A stretch of DNA of 64,000 nt from Candidatus Altimarinota bacterium. GTDB lineage: Bacteria; Patescibacteriota; Gracilibacteria; UBA4473. Location: NCBI GenBank assembly GCA_021734395.1, contig JAIPJB010000001.1, forward strand, positions 186,001 through 250,000, read 5' to 3'. The notes under the pieces are model-generated. The model made no database searches. It had not been told where the DNA came from and worked only from the letters and a program-made list of their open reading frames with translations. The translations under genes were made by a program, and so were the position numbers. Shown piece by piece: positions 40,633-49,516 of this stretch. Each line of letters starts with the position of its first letter. Position 1 is the first letter of the stretch.

Positions 40633-42078
40633 TTAAGCCTTTCTTGTGTTTTTTTGTTCGAATAAAATCTCCGGAATTCCCACTTTTTTTTCGTCTCCCA
40701 GTATTTTTTTCATCTTTGGGGCCGTTTCAGGAAGAATCACTTGAGACATTTCTGCCAATACCTCCAACTTTTGCAATAATATTGCAAAAACTTTTTTTGC
40801 GGCTTCAATATCGGTTTTTGCAAGCTTCCAAGGCTCTTCTTTATTGAGGATTTCGTTCGCCGAATCCACGATTGAAAAATAGTAGTCAATCGCTCCCTTT
40901 ATCTTTCCTGCTTCAAACAATTGTCCAAATTCTTGTAATTGTTTCTGCATCTCTGCCGTCTGATCCTCGCTCTTTGGTTTTTCTCCATCCAGGAATTTAT
41001 GGATAAGGGTAATCACCCGGTGAAAAAGGTTTCCCACCCCACCAGCGAGTCTCATTCGATAAAACCCTTTAAAATTTTCTAATGAGAAGTCTCCGTCATG
41101 ACCAAACTCAAAAGAACCCAAAAGTCCCGCCCTCAAAGCATCATTCCCATACTGTGCCGCCAATTCGACAGGGGACACAACGTTCCCCAAAGATTTTGAC
41201 ATCTTCTGTCCATCAACGGTGAAAAACCCGTGTGCAAAAACTTCTTTTGCTGGCTTTATCCCCGCGGACAAAAGCATCGCCGGCCAAATAACACAGTGAA
41301 AGCGAGTAATGTCTTTCCCGATAATATGGACTGACTCTTTCCAGAAATCTCCATCCGCCCCCCCCGGAACGCCTGAGATATAATTAATGAGCGCGTCAAA
41401 CCAGACATATACTTTGTGGCTTTCGTCTATTGGCAATGGTATCCCGAATTCTGCCGTTTCTCGAGAAATTGAGACATCTTCCAGTCCCGATCGAATAAAA
41501 TTTGTAATTTCTTTCCGGCGAGTTTCGGGCTGCAAAAAACTCGGATTTTCTTCGTAGAGCTTCAAAAGCGGTTCTGAGTATTTGCTCAGTCGAAAAAAAT
41601 AATTTTCTTCTTGAAGTTTTTGGGGAGGTGTTTTGTGGTCGGGACAATTCCCGTTTTCATCTAAATCTGATGCTTTCAAAAATGTCTCACATCCTGTGCA
41701 GTAAAGCCCTGTATATTTATCTTTATAGATATCCCCTCTATCATAAATGGTATGAAAAATTTGTTGCACCATTTTGACGTGTCGCTGCTCTGTTGTTCGA
41801 ATAAAATCGTCAAAATCAATCCCAATTGCTTCCCAGCTTTGTCTCCAGTTGGCAGCCATTTCTTCTAAGTATTCGGCAATACTTTCCCCTTTTTTGCGAG
41901 CGGCATCAACGGTCTTTTGTGAATTTTCGTCCGTCCCCGTGAGAAAAAATACATTTTCTCGACCGAGCTTTTTGCGCCAATAACGAACCAATGTGTCCGT
42001 TGCCAAAGTACAATACGCATGACCGATGTGAGGAACATCGTTTACATAATAAATGGGAGTGGTGAAATATTTTTTCAT
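40633..42078 (-). CDS. metG: Methionyl-tRNA synthetase
   Basis: Charges tRNA-Met and initiator tRNA. HIGH motif in YYVNDVPHIGHAYCTLATD, zinc region CTGCETFLKASDL, the DISISRE-type stretch (SISRETAEFGIPLP), and KMSKS as KMSKSLGN are present; 481 residues without the C-terminal tRNA-binding extension. TATACT lies nine bases before ATG, so a leaderless mRNA is likely. A possible additional control region lies upstream at 42102-42199. Confidence 0.95.
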   Translation of the reverse strand: MKKYFTTPIYYVNDVPHIGHAYCTLATDTLVRYWRKKLGRENVFFLTGTDENSQKTVDAARKKGESIAEYLEEMAANWRQSWEAIGIDFDDFIRTTEQRHVKMVQQIFHTIYDRGDIYKDKYTGLYCTGCETFLKASDLDENGNCPDHKTPPQKLQEENYFFRLSKYSEPLLKLYEENPSFLQPETRRKEITNFIRSGLEDVSISRETAEFGIPLPIDESHKVYVWFDALINYISGVPGGADGDFWKESVHIIGKDITRFHCVIWPAMLLSAGIKPAKEVFAHGFFTVDGQKMSKSLGNVVSPVELAAQYGNDALRAGLLGSFEFGHDGDFSLENFKGFYRMRLAGGVGNLFHRVITLIHKFLDGEKPKSEDQTAEMQKQLQEFGQLFEAGKIKGAIDYYFSIVDSANEILNKEEPWKLAKTDIEAAKKVFAILLQKLEVLAEMSQVILPETAPKMKKILGDEKKVGIPEILFEQKNTRKA

Positions 42079-42101
42079 GGCAGAGAGAGTATACGGAAAA
42101 A

Positions 42102-42199
42102 TCCGGCCCGCTGCGACCGGAAGACTTGCAAAGTTTGAGCAACGCTTCTCAGGCCGCCGAAAACAACAGCATCATCACAAAAGAGCCAAACATTGTATA
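42102..42199 (-). promoter_or_regulatory. Possible leader with Met codons and hairpin before metG
   Basis: On the minus strand a TATACA box (42199-42194) is followed by a short frame containing GTG ATG ATG CTG and ending TGA at 42149, then a terminator-like hairpin TCCGG/CCGGA (42121-42102) with TTTTT. The codons give MM near the start. It resembles an amino-acid leader but the -10 box touches the start of the longer frame and metG has its own -10 further down. Confidence 0.3.
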
Positions 42200-42290
42200 A
42201 TCCATGAGCAGGTTTCTTCTATCTTTTTCTCTCCCGAGTGTCAAAAAATCTTTTCTGAAAAAGGGAAAAGTTGTACTATCATTTTGTCCT

Positions 42291-42869
42291 ATGAAGTATG
42301 CCTTCCTAAAACGCAATTTTCAAAAACTCTCCTTTGAAGAGAGAACCGTTTTTTTGGTTCACGCACTCACGATTCTTTTTTGTTTTTTTCCTTGGATATC
42401 AATCCAACCACTTTATGACGATCCCTATTGGCATTCGGCCCTTTCAGGACCGGGATTTTTGATTGGGACTTTTGTTCTGATTCTTTCCGTATTAGTGGTT
42501 CTTTTTTATTTGGATAAAATCCTGGAGAGCAATCGTATCAAGACCAAAGTCCCCGATACACATATTTTTCTGACGGCCGGAATCGAGCAGTTAATTCTTT
42601 TGGTTCTCGCCTGGTCCGTTTTAATCTCTATCAGTCGGGAGTTTGAAAGTTCTGAGATCCGATTCGGAATCTTTGCTGCCTTTTTAGCACAGGTTGTTGG
42701 CGTTGTTTCGGCCTATCTCCATCTTCAGAATCAACAGAAAAAGAGAGCTCGTGACTTTTTTCAACATCCAAAAGCGCCTCAAAAAAATGAAAGCGAGGGG
42801 GATACCGAATCCTCCGAGAAAGAAGACATTGGCGGACTTTTTGCCGAAAATAACACTGATAAAAAATAA
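42291..42869 (+). CDS. Hypothetical membrane protein, 192 aa
   Basis: Four hydrophobic segments can be seen (VFLVHALTILFCFFPWISI, GFLIGTFVLILSVLVVLFYL, GIEQLILLVLAWSVLISI, FGIFAAFLAQVVGVVSAYLHL), then a charged cytosolic tail. Not recognised. A TATAAT box at 42196-42201 would start the RNA near 42208; ATG 42291 is the first well-placed start after it. Its stop overlaps the next ATG by one base (TAATG), so the two are co-translated. Confidence 0.7.
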   Translation: MKYAFLKRNFQKLSFEERTVFLVHALTILFCFFPWISIQPLYDDPYWHSALSGPGFLIGTFVLILSVLVVLFYLDKILESNRIKTKVPDTHIFLTAGIEQLILLVLAWSVLISISREFESSEIRFGIFAAFLAQVVGVVSAYLHLQNQQKKRARDFFQHPKAPQKNESEGDTESSEKEDIGGLFAENNTDKK

Positions 42870-43210
42870 TGAAGAAAGATGATGTTTCCTTTTTGGACGA
42901 TACCCAACGAGAAGGAAAGGCTTCTGGAAAGGTAGAAGTAACCGATCTCGATAAGGCTATCGAAGCCGTCCATATTATTCTTGATAAAGAAACCGTTCAG
43001 ACCTTTCGAGAAAAAAAAGAAGAAGATCTCCCCACAGCAAAGATGGTGGTATATTGCCATGATTGCGACGAAATTGTCCCCGCGGGGGTCGGAAAGACAC
43101 TCCGTGGGAAACCTCGAACCGTCTGCGGAAACTGTAAGTCCAAAAAAATATCAATGGGACAGGAAGAAGCGATTCGAAAATTTTATCACTTAGACAAGAA
43201 AAAAGACTAG
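42869..43210 (+). CDS. Zinc-ribbon hypothetical protein, 113 aa
   Basis: The C-terminal half holds CHDC...CGNC, two CxxC pairs 26 residues apart, a zinc ribbon. The N-terminal half is helical and acidic. It is co-transcribed with the membrane protein before it and lies ahead of lexA. The function is unknown; nucleic-acid binding is a guess from the ribbon and the basic end. Confidence 0.7.
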   Translation: MKKDDVSFLDDTQREGKASGKVEVTDLDKAIEAVHIILDKETVQTFREKKEEDLPTAKMVVYCHDCDEIVPAGVGKTLRGKPRTVCGNCKSKKISMGQEEAIRKFYHLDKKKD

Positions 43211-43268
43211 TGTCAATTCGTTTTTTTGGCTTCTCTGCGCCCTTTCCGGTTATTTTTTTCTGTTTTTT

Positions 43269-43304
43269 TTGACCAAAGACATACGAAGTGTATTCTTCTG
43301 TATG
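43269..43304 (+). promoter_or_regulatory. lexA promoter with probable LexA operator
   Basis: TTGACC (43269-43274), 16-base spacer, TATTCT (43291-43296), then ATG at 43302 or 43308. An imperfect palindrome, CATACGAAG and CTTCTGTATG (43280-43288 and 43295-43304), overlaps the -10 box and the start codon, as expected for an autoregulatory operator. Confidence 0.6.
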
Positions 43305-43931
43305 CAAATGAAAACTGATATTGATTTTTCGTCTCGGGAAATGTTCGCACTTCGACACATTCGCAATGAGCTCATGCAGAGCGGAAAATTTCCCTCGGTT
43401 CGAACCCTTATGGAAAAAATGGGCTATCGATCTCCTCGGTCTATTTCTGTATTACTACAACAACTCGCTGAAAAAGGAGTCGTTATTCACAGGGAAGGAC
43501 GATACATCTTGAACGAAAATGCTGAAATTTCTTCTCCCAACGAAGACACGGTTGACATTCCTTTGTTGGGCTCGGCTTCTTGTGGCACCCCTATCTTCGC
43601 CGAAGAGAACATAGAAGCCTACTACAAAATCAGCACGCGACTGGCGCGCCCAACGGCCAAACACTTCTTACTTCGGGCACTGGGCGACTCCATGGACCAG
43701 AAAGATATTCACGGTGGCGACCTTCTTCTTATTCGTCAGCAAAATACGGCCGAGAACGGGGACATTGTTGTCGCGCTCGTTGATGGTGAAGCCACCATCA
43801 AAGAGTTTCAGAAAAAAAACAATACCATTATCCTGTATCCTCGATCTTCTAACCCCCTTCACAAACCCATCATCCTGGATGAAAATCTTCAAATCCAAGG
43901 AGTAGTGGTGCGCAGTATTCCCGCTTTTTAA
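43302..43931 (+). CDS. lexA: LexA repressor
   Basis: About 209 residues. N-terminal winged helix (ALRHIRNELMQSGKFPSVRTLMEKMGYRSPRSISVLLQQL), then the self-cleavage site SASCGTP (usually AG), the catalytic serine in LGDSMDQ and the lysine in GEATIKEF. It represses the SOS genes and cleaves itself with RecA, whose gene follows 36 bases later. ATG at 43302 or 43308; with the promoter so close the mRNA is probably leaderless. Confidence 0.92.
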   Translation: MQMKTDIDFSSREMFALRHIRNELMQSGKFPSVRTLMEKMGYRSPRSISVLLQQLAEKGVVIHREGRYILNENAEISSPNEDTVDIPLLGSASCGTPIFAEENIEAYYKISTRLARPTAKHFLLRALGDSMDQKDIHGGDLLLIRQQNTAENGDIVVALVDGEATIKEFQKKNNTIILYPRSSNPLHKPIILDENLQIQGVVVRSIPAF

Positions 43932-43967
43932 TTCTTTTTTATTCTTTATTTTTAATCTTCTTTTCTC

Positions 43968-44975
43968 ATGACTACCGACGCAAAAAAATCGGCTCTCTCT
44001 TCTGCTCTCGCCCAAATCGAAAAAAATTTTGGGAAGGGTTCTATTATGCGCCTGGGAGAAAAAACCCACGGCAAAATCGAAACTATTACTTCGGGATCCA
44101 TATCTCTGGATATTGCTCTAGGAGGCGGTATCCCGAAGGGGCGTATTATCGAAGTCTACGGTCCAGAATCATCTGGAAAAACAACTATTTGTCTGCACAC
44201 CGTCGCTGAATTCCAGAAAGCCGGCGGAACCGTCGCTTTTATTGATGCTGAGCACGCTCTTGATCCTGAGTATGCCAGAAAACTTGGCGTAAAAATCGAC
44301 GACCTTCTTCTGTCCCAGCCAGACTCTGGGGAGCAGGCCTTGGAAATCGTGGAGGCCTTGGTTCGTTCCGGTGGGGTTGACCTGATTGTTGTCGACTCTG
44401 TGGCTGCGCTCACCCCTCGAGCGGAAATCGAAGGAGCTATGGGCGATGCACAGGTCGGCTTGCAGGCTCGCTTAATGAGTCAGGCTTTGAGAAAACTAAC
44501 GGCTATCTCCTCAAAAATGGGAACGACGATTATGTTTGTGAACCAAATTCGCATGAAAATCGGCGTGATGTTCGGAAACCCAGAAACCACGACCGGAGGG
44601 AACGCCCTGAAGTTTTATTCTTCGGTTCGAATCGAAGTGCGAAAAGGAGGAAAAATCGAAGAAGGGACTGGTGATGCCAAAGAAGCACACGGAAATGAGG
44701 CGCGTATCAAGATTGTAAAAAATAAGGTCGCCCCTCCTTTCAAGTCCACAACCGTCGATATCATGTTTAATGAGGGGATCTCGCGCACAGCGGATCTTTT
44801 GGACATGGCTACAAAATATGGCGTTATAGAAAAGGCCGGCGCTTTCTACAGCTACAAAAAGACGAAGCTCGGACAAGGCAAGCAAAAGGCCGTCGAATTC
44901 CTCAAGGCCAACAAAGATCTAGCCAAAGAGATCGAAAAAACTGTTCGAGAGAAAGCCGGCTTGAAAAAAGCCTAG
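43968..44975 (+). CDS. recA: Recombinase RecA
   Basis: 335 residues: Walker [21 protein letters not shown], Walker [24 protein letters not shown], loop 2 region [30 protein letters not shown]. It follows lexA closely and is likely co-regulated with it. Confidence 0.98.
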   Translation: MTTDAKKSALSSALAQIEKNFGKGSIMRLGEKTHGKIETITSGSISLDIALGGGIPKGRIIEVYGPESSGKTTICLHTVAEFQKAGGTVAFIDAEHALDPEYARKLGVKIDDLLLSQPDSGEQALEIVEALVRSGGVDLIVVDSVAALTPRAEIEGAMGDAQVGLQARLMSQALRKLTAISSKMGTTIMFVNQIRMKIGVMFGNPETTTGGNALKFYSSVRIEVRKGGKIEEGTGDAKEAHGNEARIKIVKNKVAPPFKSTTVDIMFNEGISRTADLLDMATKYGVIEKAGAFYSYKKTKLGQGKQKAVEFLKANKDLAKEIEKTVREKAGLKKA

Positions 44976-44994
44976 ATTTGCCGTATATTAAAGA

Positions 44995-45034
44995 CAAGAA
45001 GAAAGCATTGGTCCTGTGGATCAGTGCCTTCTTG
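44995..45034 (+). terminator. Hairpin after recA
   Basis: CAAGAAG/CTTCTTG with inner GGTCC/GGATC pairing forms a 40-base hairpin, followed by a T-rich stretch. It probably ends the lexA-recA transcript. Confidence 0.55.
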
Positions 45035-45068
45035 TATCCTTCATTTTTTATTCTTACCCCCTTTTCAA

Positions 45069-45686
45069 ATGACTTTTTCTCTCCCCGATCTCGAATACGA
45101 CTATGGCGCACTTGAGCCCCATATTGATGCACGTACTATGGAAATACATCATTCCAAGCACCACCAGGGCTATGTGGACAAAGCCAACAAGGCTCTGGAA
45201 GGAACTGAATGGGCCGACAAATCGCCCTGCGAAATTCTGACGCAACTAGAAAAATTGCCCGAAAACATCCGCACTGCTGCCAAAAACAATGTTGGCGGAC
45301 ATTGCAATCATTGGTTTTTTTGGACGACAATTGGCCCCAATGCCGGCGGAGAACCCGTTGGTGATTTAGCCTCAGTCATCAATAAATCCTTTGGTGATTT
45401 TAATTCCTTCAAAGAAGACTTTAAAAAGGAAGCGCTAGGGCGCTTTGGCTCTGGCTGGGCGTGGCTGGTAGTAAAAAACGGAAAACTCGAAATTATTTCT
45501 ACCCCAAACCAAGATTCCCCACTCACGCTCCTTGGCAAAGATACGCGTGTCATCGGACTCGATGTCTGGGAACATGCCTATTATCTAAAATACCAAAATC
45601 GCCGCCCCGAGTATGTAGACGCATTTTGGAACGTTGTTCGCTGGGATCGAGCCGAAGAAAACTACCAAAAAGCGCTCCAAAAATAA
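45069..45686 (+). CDS. sodA: Superoxide dismutase (Fe/Mn)
   Basis: 205 residues. Metal ligands H27-region [28 protein letters not shown] with the final Asp and His. Removes superoxide. An ATG at 45069 matches the family start [17 protein letters not shown]. Confidence 0.95.
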   Translation: MTFSLPDLEYDYGALEPHIDARTMEIHHSKHHQGYVDKANKALEGTEWADKSPCEILTQLEKLPENIRTAAKNNVGGHCNHWFFWTTIGPNAGGEPVGDLASVINKSFGDFNSFKEDFKKEALGRFGSGWAWLVVKNGKLEIISTPNQDSPLTLLGKDTRVIGLDVWEHAYYLKYQNRRPEYVDAFWNVVRWDRAEENYQKALQK

Positions 45687-45706
45687 AAGAACGATAAATA
45701 AGCTCG

Positions 45707-45747
45707 GAACTCTAAAAAAGTCGTCGTATTTATCGACGAGAGAGTTC
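45707..45747. terminator. Bidirectional hairpin between sodA and the deaminase gene
   Basis: GAACTCT and AGAGTTC enclose AAAAAAG and an inner stem TCGTCG/CGACGA. It lies between converging genes. Confidence 0.6.
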
Positions 45748-46205
45748 TATTTATTTCCGTTCCCCTTCGCAAATTTTTCCGCCGCCCCGCGAACTAGATA
45801 CAAATCTTCGATCCCGGACTGAATCATCGCCTCCCAGCACCACTGGCAAGCCCACCAGTGCCCCCACAAATACACATCCGCACCCGACAGGTCGTGCCCA
45901 TGCGATCGGGCATCATCTAAGGCTCGACGTTCGGCATGATTTGCCGGATCACATCCGGGACACAAGTCATAATCTTGACCGGTGGGGCTTCCGTTTTTCT
46001 TCCGCTGGCAACCATGTTCTTGATGGTAGCGAGAGCCGTTTGCCCCCCGTCCCAAAATCTGCCCTTCCCGCACGACGACTGCCCCTGTGGGGTGTTCGGG
46101 GTCGAGTGATAATTCGTGGGCAGCTTGTTGGGCTGTACGCATAAATTCATTGTCTTCTCCGACATATAAAATTTCTCGGCCTTTGGGGAGATAGGGCAAT
46201 TCCAT
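45747..46205 (-). CDS. dCMP/cytidine deaminase family protein
   Basis: 152 residues. Zinc-dependent deaminase signature: NHAERRALDDAR (His and catalytic Glu) and ACQWCWEAMIQSGI (the two cysteines). An extra pair of cysteines, CPGCDP, precedes the HAE motif and may bind a second zinc, as in dCMP deaminases. With dcd, the DHFR gene and thyA on the same strand it fits dUMP supply for dTMP synthesis. Its ATG directly follows the dcd stop. Confidence 0.82.
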   Translation of the reverse strand: MELPYLPKGREILYVGEDNEFMRTAQQAAHELSLDPEHPTGAVVVREGQILGRGANGSRYHQEHGCQRKKNGSPTGQDYDLCPGCDPANHAERRALDDARSHGHDLSGADVYLWGHWWACQWCWEAMIQSGIEDLYLVRGAAEKFAKGNGNK

Positions 46206-46856
46206 TTAGTAGGGATGTTTTTTGAGGCTTTTAAAATCTCCTTTTCGGATAAGTGAAATCTCTTCTTCTGCATCTTTTTTTGAAGAAAGATTTTGTGCAT
46301 CACAGCCATCATACTTGGCATTTGATTTTCCGTGTCTCCGGGCTTCCTCGGGATTCATTTCCCCCGTCAGTCGATGAAAGACAATCTGGCAAATCCGTTC
46401 TCCTGGATATACGCGAATAACCTGAGAAGATGTCCGATTGAGAATCGGAATCATTAGGTGACCTGAGTAGTGAACATCGACAATGCCTGTCAGATCGACG
46501 GTTAGTCCTCGTCGATTAATCGAGCTACGGGGATAGAGAATCCCCATAATATCCGACGAACACAGCGAAATTTTTTCGAGTGTTGACGCGACGATAGACT
46601 CCCCCGGAGCCAACTCAAAGAATTGCCCGGGCTTGAGTTCTAATTTTTCAAAGTTTTCTCCGGCAGATTCGGTTACATCCACATTGAGAACTTCTCGACC
46701 TTCTGGGCTCAGTTTCCAGATTTTTGGAATATAAAAAACCATTCCCAATCTCAAATCCACCGCATGGGGCTGATTTTGGAATGCATCCAATGCTGGCTCA
46801 AAAAGAAGTTTTTTCTCCTGCATGAGCTGCGCAATATCGTGGCGGGTCAGAATCAT
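46206..46856 (-). CDS. dcd: dCTP deaminase
   Basis: 216 residues of the dUTPase fold. The sequence shows ILTRHDIAQLM, IMGILYPRSSINRRGL with the family SS motif, and GIVDVHYSGHLMIPILN with a catalytic region of dCTP deaminases. It makes dUTP from dCTP, or dUMP if bifunctional. It is followed without gap by the deaminase gene and preceded 30 bases upstream by the DHFR gene. Confidence 0.85.
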   Translation of the reverse strand: MILTRHDIAQLMQEKKLLFEPALDAFQNQPHAVDLRLGMVFYIPKIWKLSPEGREVLNVDVTESAGENFEKLELKPGQFFELAPGESIVASTLEKISLCSSDIMGILYPRSSINRRGLTVDLTGIVDVHYSGHLMIPILNRTSSQVIRVYPGERICQIVFHRLTGEMNPEEARRHGKSNAKYDGCDAQNLSSKKDAEEEISLIRKGDFKSLKKHPY

Positions 46857-46886
46857 AGAAAGGAATGAAAAATTTCGAATGACGAA

Positions 46887-47396
46887 TTACGAATTTTTAA
46901 GAACATTGTAGTGAGCGACCAGTGAATTTTCTCCCAGCTTTTCTACACTTTTCAGAGCTAAATGCAAGCCAATGCCCTCCCCGAACATGCCCATTCCTTC
47001 TCCAAAAATCACCGGAGAAATCGTGACGACGATTTCATCGATCAAATTCTCTCGGGCAAAAAGCGTATTGATCTGCTGGCCTCCCGCGAGAATGGCTTCT
47101 CTATGCCCCTCTTGTTCTAGCTTCTGAAGAATGTCGGCTGGCGAGTCACTCGTGAAAAACAAATCCTGATGATCGGATTTTCGAGAACTGTCTCGGGTAA
47201 GAATTATATTTTTCCGACCCGGAAGAGGCTTTCCTATCGTATCGTATGTCTTGGATCCCATAATGATTACACCGATCTTTTTGGTCAGCTCAAAAAACAG
47301 TTTTTTGTCGGCCTTCTCGGTCCAGTCTGGAAAATCATGATCCGATCGAGCGATCTTCCCGTCCAGAGTCTGCGCCATCAAAAGAATTACTTTCAT
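46887..47396 (-). CDS. Dihydrofolate reductase (RibD C-terminal-like)
   Basis: 169 residues. The start MKVILLMAQTLDGKIARSD and MGSKTYDTIGKPLPGRKNIILTRD, then ILAGGQQINTLFARENLIDEIVVTISPVIFGEG match the DHFR/RibD reductase fold. In the context of thyA, it probably reduces dihydrofolate formed in dTMP synthesis. A structured RNA with a terminator-like end lies just upstream (47413-47551), so expression may be attenuated. Confidence 0.85.
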   Translation of the reverse strand: MKVILLMAQTLDGKIARSDHDFPDWTEKADKKLFFELTKKIGVIIMGSKTYDTIGKPLPGRKNIILTRDSSRKSDHQDLFFTSDSPADILQKLEQEGHREAILAGGQQINTLFARENLIDEIVVTISPVIFGEGMGMFGEGIGLHLALKSVEKLGENSLVAHYNVLKNS

Positions 47397-47412
47397 GGGA
47401 GATCATCATAAT

Positions 47413-47551
47413 AAAAAAGCCCCCGAAGTCCAAGTCATACAAAAATTTGTATGAAAAGGACCCGCGGGGGCAAGGGGGACCAGAAAAAAGATTTCTGGCG
47501 CAATTCGTGAGACGATTCTTCCTTTTAGAATGTCGCCCAAACAAATTGCTG
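47413..47551 (-). ncRNA. Candidate structured leader or small RNA before the DHFR gene
   Basis: The minus strand after the promoter at 47558-47585 can fold as follows: GCAATT with AATTGC enclosing GAC-ATTCT/AGAAT-C-GTC, then CCAGAAA/TTTCTGG, then a long hairpin (47471-47419; GCCCCC/GGGGGC, GTCC/GGAC, TCATACAA/TTGTATGA) followed by six T. Only 16 bases remain before the DHFR ATG. It has its own promoter and terminator, so it is either a riboswitch/attenuator or an independent RNA. I do not recognise the family; the conserved core of the tetrahydrofolate riboswitch is not visible. Confidence 0.5.
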
Positions 47552-47557
47552 GTTCCC

Positions 47558-47600
47558 TGTATACCAAAAACTTGCAATTTGTCAATATTTGTGGTATAAT
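47558..47600. promoter_or_regulatory. Overlapping divergent promoters
   Basis: Minus strand: TTGACA (47585-47580), 16-base spacer, TATACA (47563-47558), toward the structured RNA and DHFR gene. Plus strand: TTGCAA (47572-47577), 17-base spacer, TATAAT (47595-47600), toward the VIT1-ferritin gene. The two overlap and should compete. Confidence 0.7.
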
Positions 47601-47674
47601 AAGGGTTTAGGGCTCCTTCCCTAGAAAGCGGATTTTCTTGCAATATTTCCCTTGCGCGCTATCAATAGTGCGCC

Positions 47675-48559
47675 ATGAATGATGTAAAAATTGATGCCAA
47701 AACCCGACAGTTTTTGCTCGCCGCACAGGAAAGCGAAATTACCGAATATTATGTTTATTCTCGGCTCGCACAACACACCAAAAAAGAAGAGAATAAGAAG
47801 GTGCTCCAGCGCATTGCTGACGAAGAAAAAGGGCATTATGAATTCTGGAAAAAATACACCCAAAAAGAAGTCCGACCCAATTGGCTCAAGGTGCGATTGT
47901 TCTACTGGACTTCCCGTTTTTTGGGGCTCACTTTTGGCGCAAAGCTTATGGAAAAAGGCGAAAACGCGGCGCAGAGAAACTACGACGAAATTATTGATAT
48001 TGTCCCCGAAGCCCGAAAAGTCCAGCAGGACGAAGAAAACCACGAAAAAGAATTGCTCAATATGATCAACGAGCAGTCGCTCAATTATGTCGGATCCGTT
48101 GTGCTGGGGCTCAATGATGCATTGGTAGAACTGACCGGCGCCCTGGCGGGGCTGACCTTTGCCCTGCAGAATACCCAGCTCATTGCTATGGCCGGTTTTA
48201 TTACGGGGGTCGCGGCTTCCATGTCTATGGCCGCTTCCGAATATTTATCCACCAAGGCCGATGGCGAACCCACCCGCGAGGCTATTCGGTCCTCTACTTA
48301 TACGGGGATTGCGTATTTTGTGACGGTATTGCTATTGATCACCCCATACTTGATATTGGATCACTACCTCTGGTGTTTGGCTACAACCCTCGTCATAGCG
48401 CTCTTTATTATTTTCTTTTTTAATTTCTACATCTCCATCGCCAAAGATTACAACTTCAAACACCGCTTTTTCGAAATGGCGGGGCTGAGCTTAGGTGTTG
48501 CGGCAATCAGTTTTGGAATTGGAGTCCTGACGCGGATGTGGTTTGGGATTGAGGTGTGA
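47675..48559 (+). CDS. VIT1/CCC1-type iron transporter fused to a ferritin-like domain
   Basis: 294 residues. The first ~135 form a rubrerythrin/ferritin-like helical bundle with metal ligands (QESEITEYYVYSRLA, DEEKGHYEFW, QDEENHEKELL), and the rest is a VIT1/CCC1 membrane domain (VVLGLNDALVELTGALAGLT, SMAASEYLSTKADGEPTREA, then three further helices). Such fusions export or store iron/manganese. The 70-base leader holds hairpins, including GCGC/GCGC just before ATG. Confidence 0.88.
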   Translation: MNDVKIDAKTRQFLLAAQESEITEYYVYSRLAQHTKKEENKKVLQRIADEEKGHYEFWKKYTQKEVRPNWLKVRLFYWTSRFLGLTFGAKLMEKGENAAQRNYDEIIDIVPEARKVQQDEENHEKELLNMINEQSLNYVGSVVLGLNDALVELTGALAGLTFALQNTQLIAMAGFITGVAASMSMAASEYLSTKADGEPTREAIRSSTYTGIAYFVTVLLLITPYLILDHYLWCLATTLVIALFIIFFFNFYISIAKDYNFKHRFFEMAGLSLGVAAISFGIGVLTRMWFGIEV

Positions 48560-48650
48560 TCCCCCCTCTCCTTTCGAGAAAAGGAAAAAAGCTTTTCTAA
48601 AAATGGGAAAGTGATTCTTTGTCATCGTTTATTGCCCCGCATAGCGATAT

Positions 48651-49487
48651 TTACACCACAATCGCCATCTTCTCTAGTGGTGGTTGAGGGGAATAAGTCT
48701 TCATCAGGGCTTCACAGCATTCATCGACCAAACTCTCATCGCCTTCCTCGGCTCTTTCATAAGAGCGAGGTGGACATTCAAATTTTATTGGGTCGTGTCC
48801 GGCTTTTCGTTTCAGGATTTCTTCCGCCTGCGCGAAATGAATATCGTAGATGTGCGCATTGGAAATAGATACCGTCAGCGTTCCCAAGTCCACCTGTAAC
48901 TTCTGTGCCAAAATGTGGGCCAAAAAGGCAAATCCTGCCACGTCGTGCGGATTCCCAAGCATCATGTCGTTGGAGCGAATAATGAGATGCAAGCACAACT
49001 TCCCGCCCATAATTTGAACCGTGAACGTGTAAGGACAGGGGACGTTTTTCTTCTTGATTCCCGTTGCGAGCCCATCGTCGGAGGGATCCCACATAAGAAT
49101 AACTCCGTGTCGAGAAGAGGGGTCGTCCTGCAAAAGCTTAATTAGTCCATCAATTTGATCTCGCCCAAAATGTTTGCGCCAACGATAGCCATAGGCTGAT
49201 TCGACACAATTATTTGCTTCGGCAAAGTCGTCCCAAATCTTCGTAAATCTCTGGAGAAAAGCCAAATTTTTGTGCCCCATCAAAAACCAGATTTGCTCCG
49301 CAATAAAAACCTTGATCGGAATTTTCCGGAGCGAAAGCAAGGGGAACCCCTTTTCTAAATCAAATTTCATTCTCATGCCGGGAAGGCTTTTGCAGATGTG
49401 CCCAGTGCGTTGATTTTTTTCTTCGATTCCGTGTTCCAAAATCTCTCGAAGTATTTCCTGATATTGGATATCAAATTCGTTTTTCAT
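48651..49487 (-). CDS. thyA: Thymidylate synthase
   Basis: 278 residues. Makes dTMP from dUMP with methylene-tetrahydrofolate. Folate/dUMP residues include RTGHICKSLPGMRMKFDL, the region AYGYRWRKHFGRDQIDGLI, the catalytic cysteine in NVPCPYTFTVQI, DDPSSRHGVI and the YDIHFAQAEEIL. The gene is followed on the other side by dihydrofolate reductase and deaminases, a dTMP set. Confidence 0.93.
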   Translation of the reverse strand: MKNEFDIQYQEILREILEHGIEEKNQRTGHICKSLPGMRMKFDLEKGFPLLSLRKIPIKVFIAEQIWFLMGHKNLAFLQRFTKIWDDFAEANNCVESAYGYRWRKHFGRDQIDGLIKLLQDDPSSRHGVILMWDPSDDGLATGIKKKNVPCPYTFTVQIMGGKLCLHLIIRSNDMMLGNPHDVAGFAFLAHILAQKLQVDLGTLTVSISNAHIYDIHFAQAEEILKRKAGHDPIKFECPPRSYERAEEGDESLVDECCEALMKTYSPQPPLEKMAIVV

Positions 49488-49516
49488 CAGGTGTATTTTG
49501 TCCTAAAATCGCCGCG

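Noticed and set aside
47413-47551. Tetrahydrofolate riboswitch before the DHFR gene
   Set aside because: The conserved core bases that I know for that class are not visible, so it is only reported as an unassigned structured RNA.
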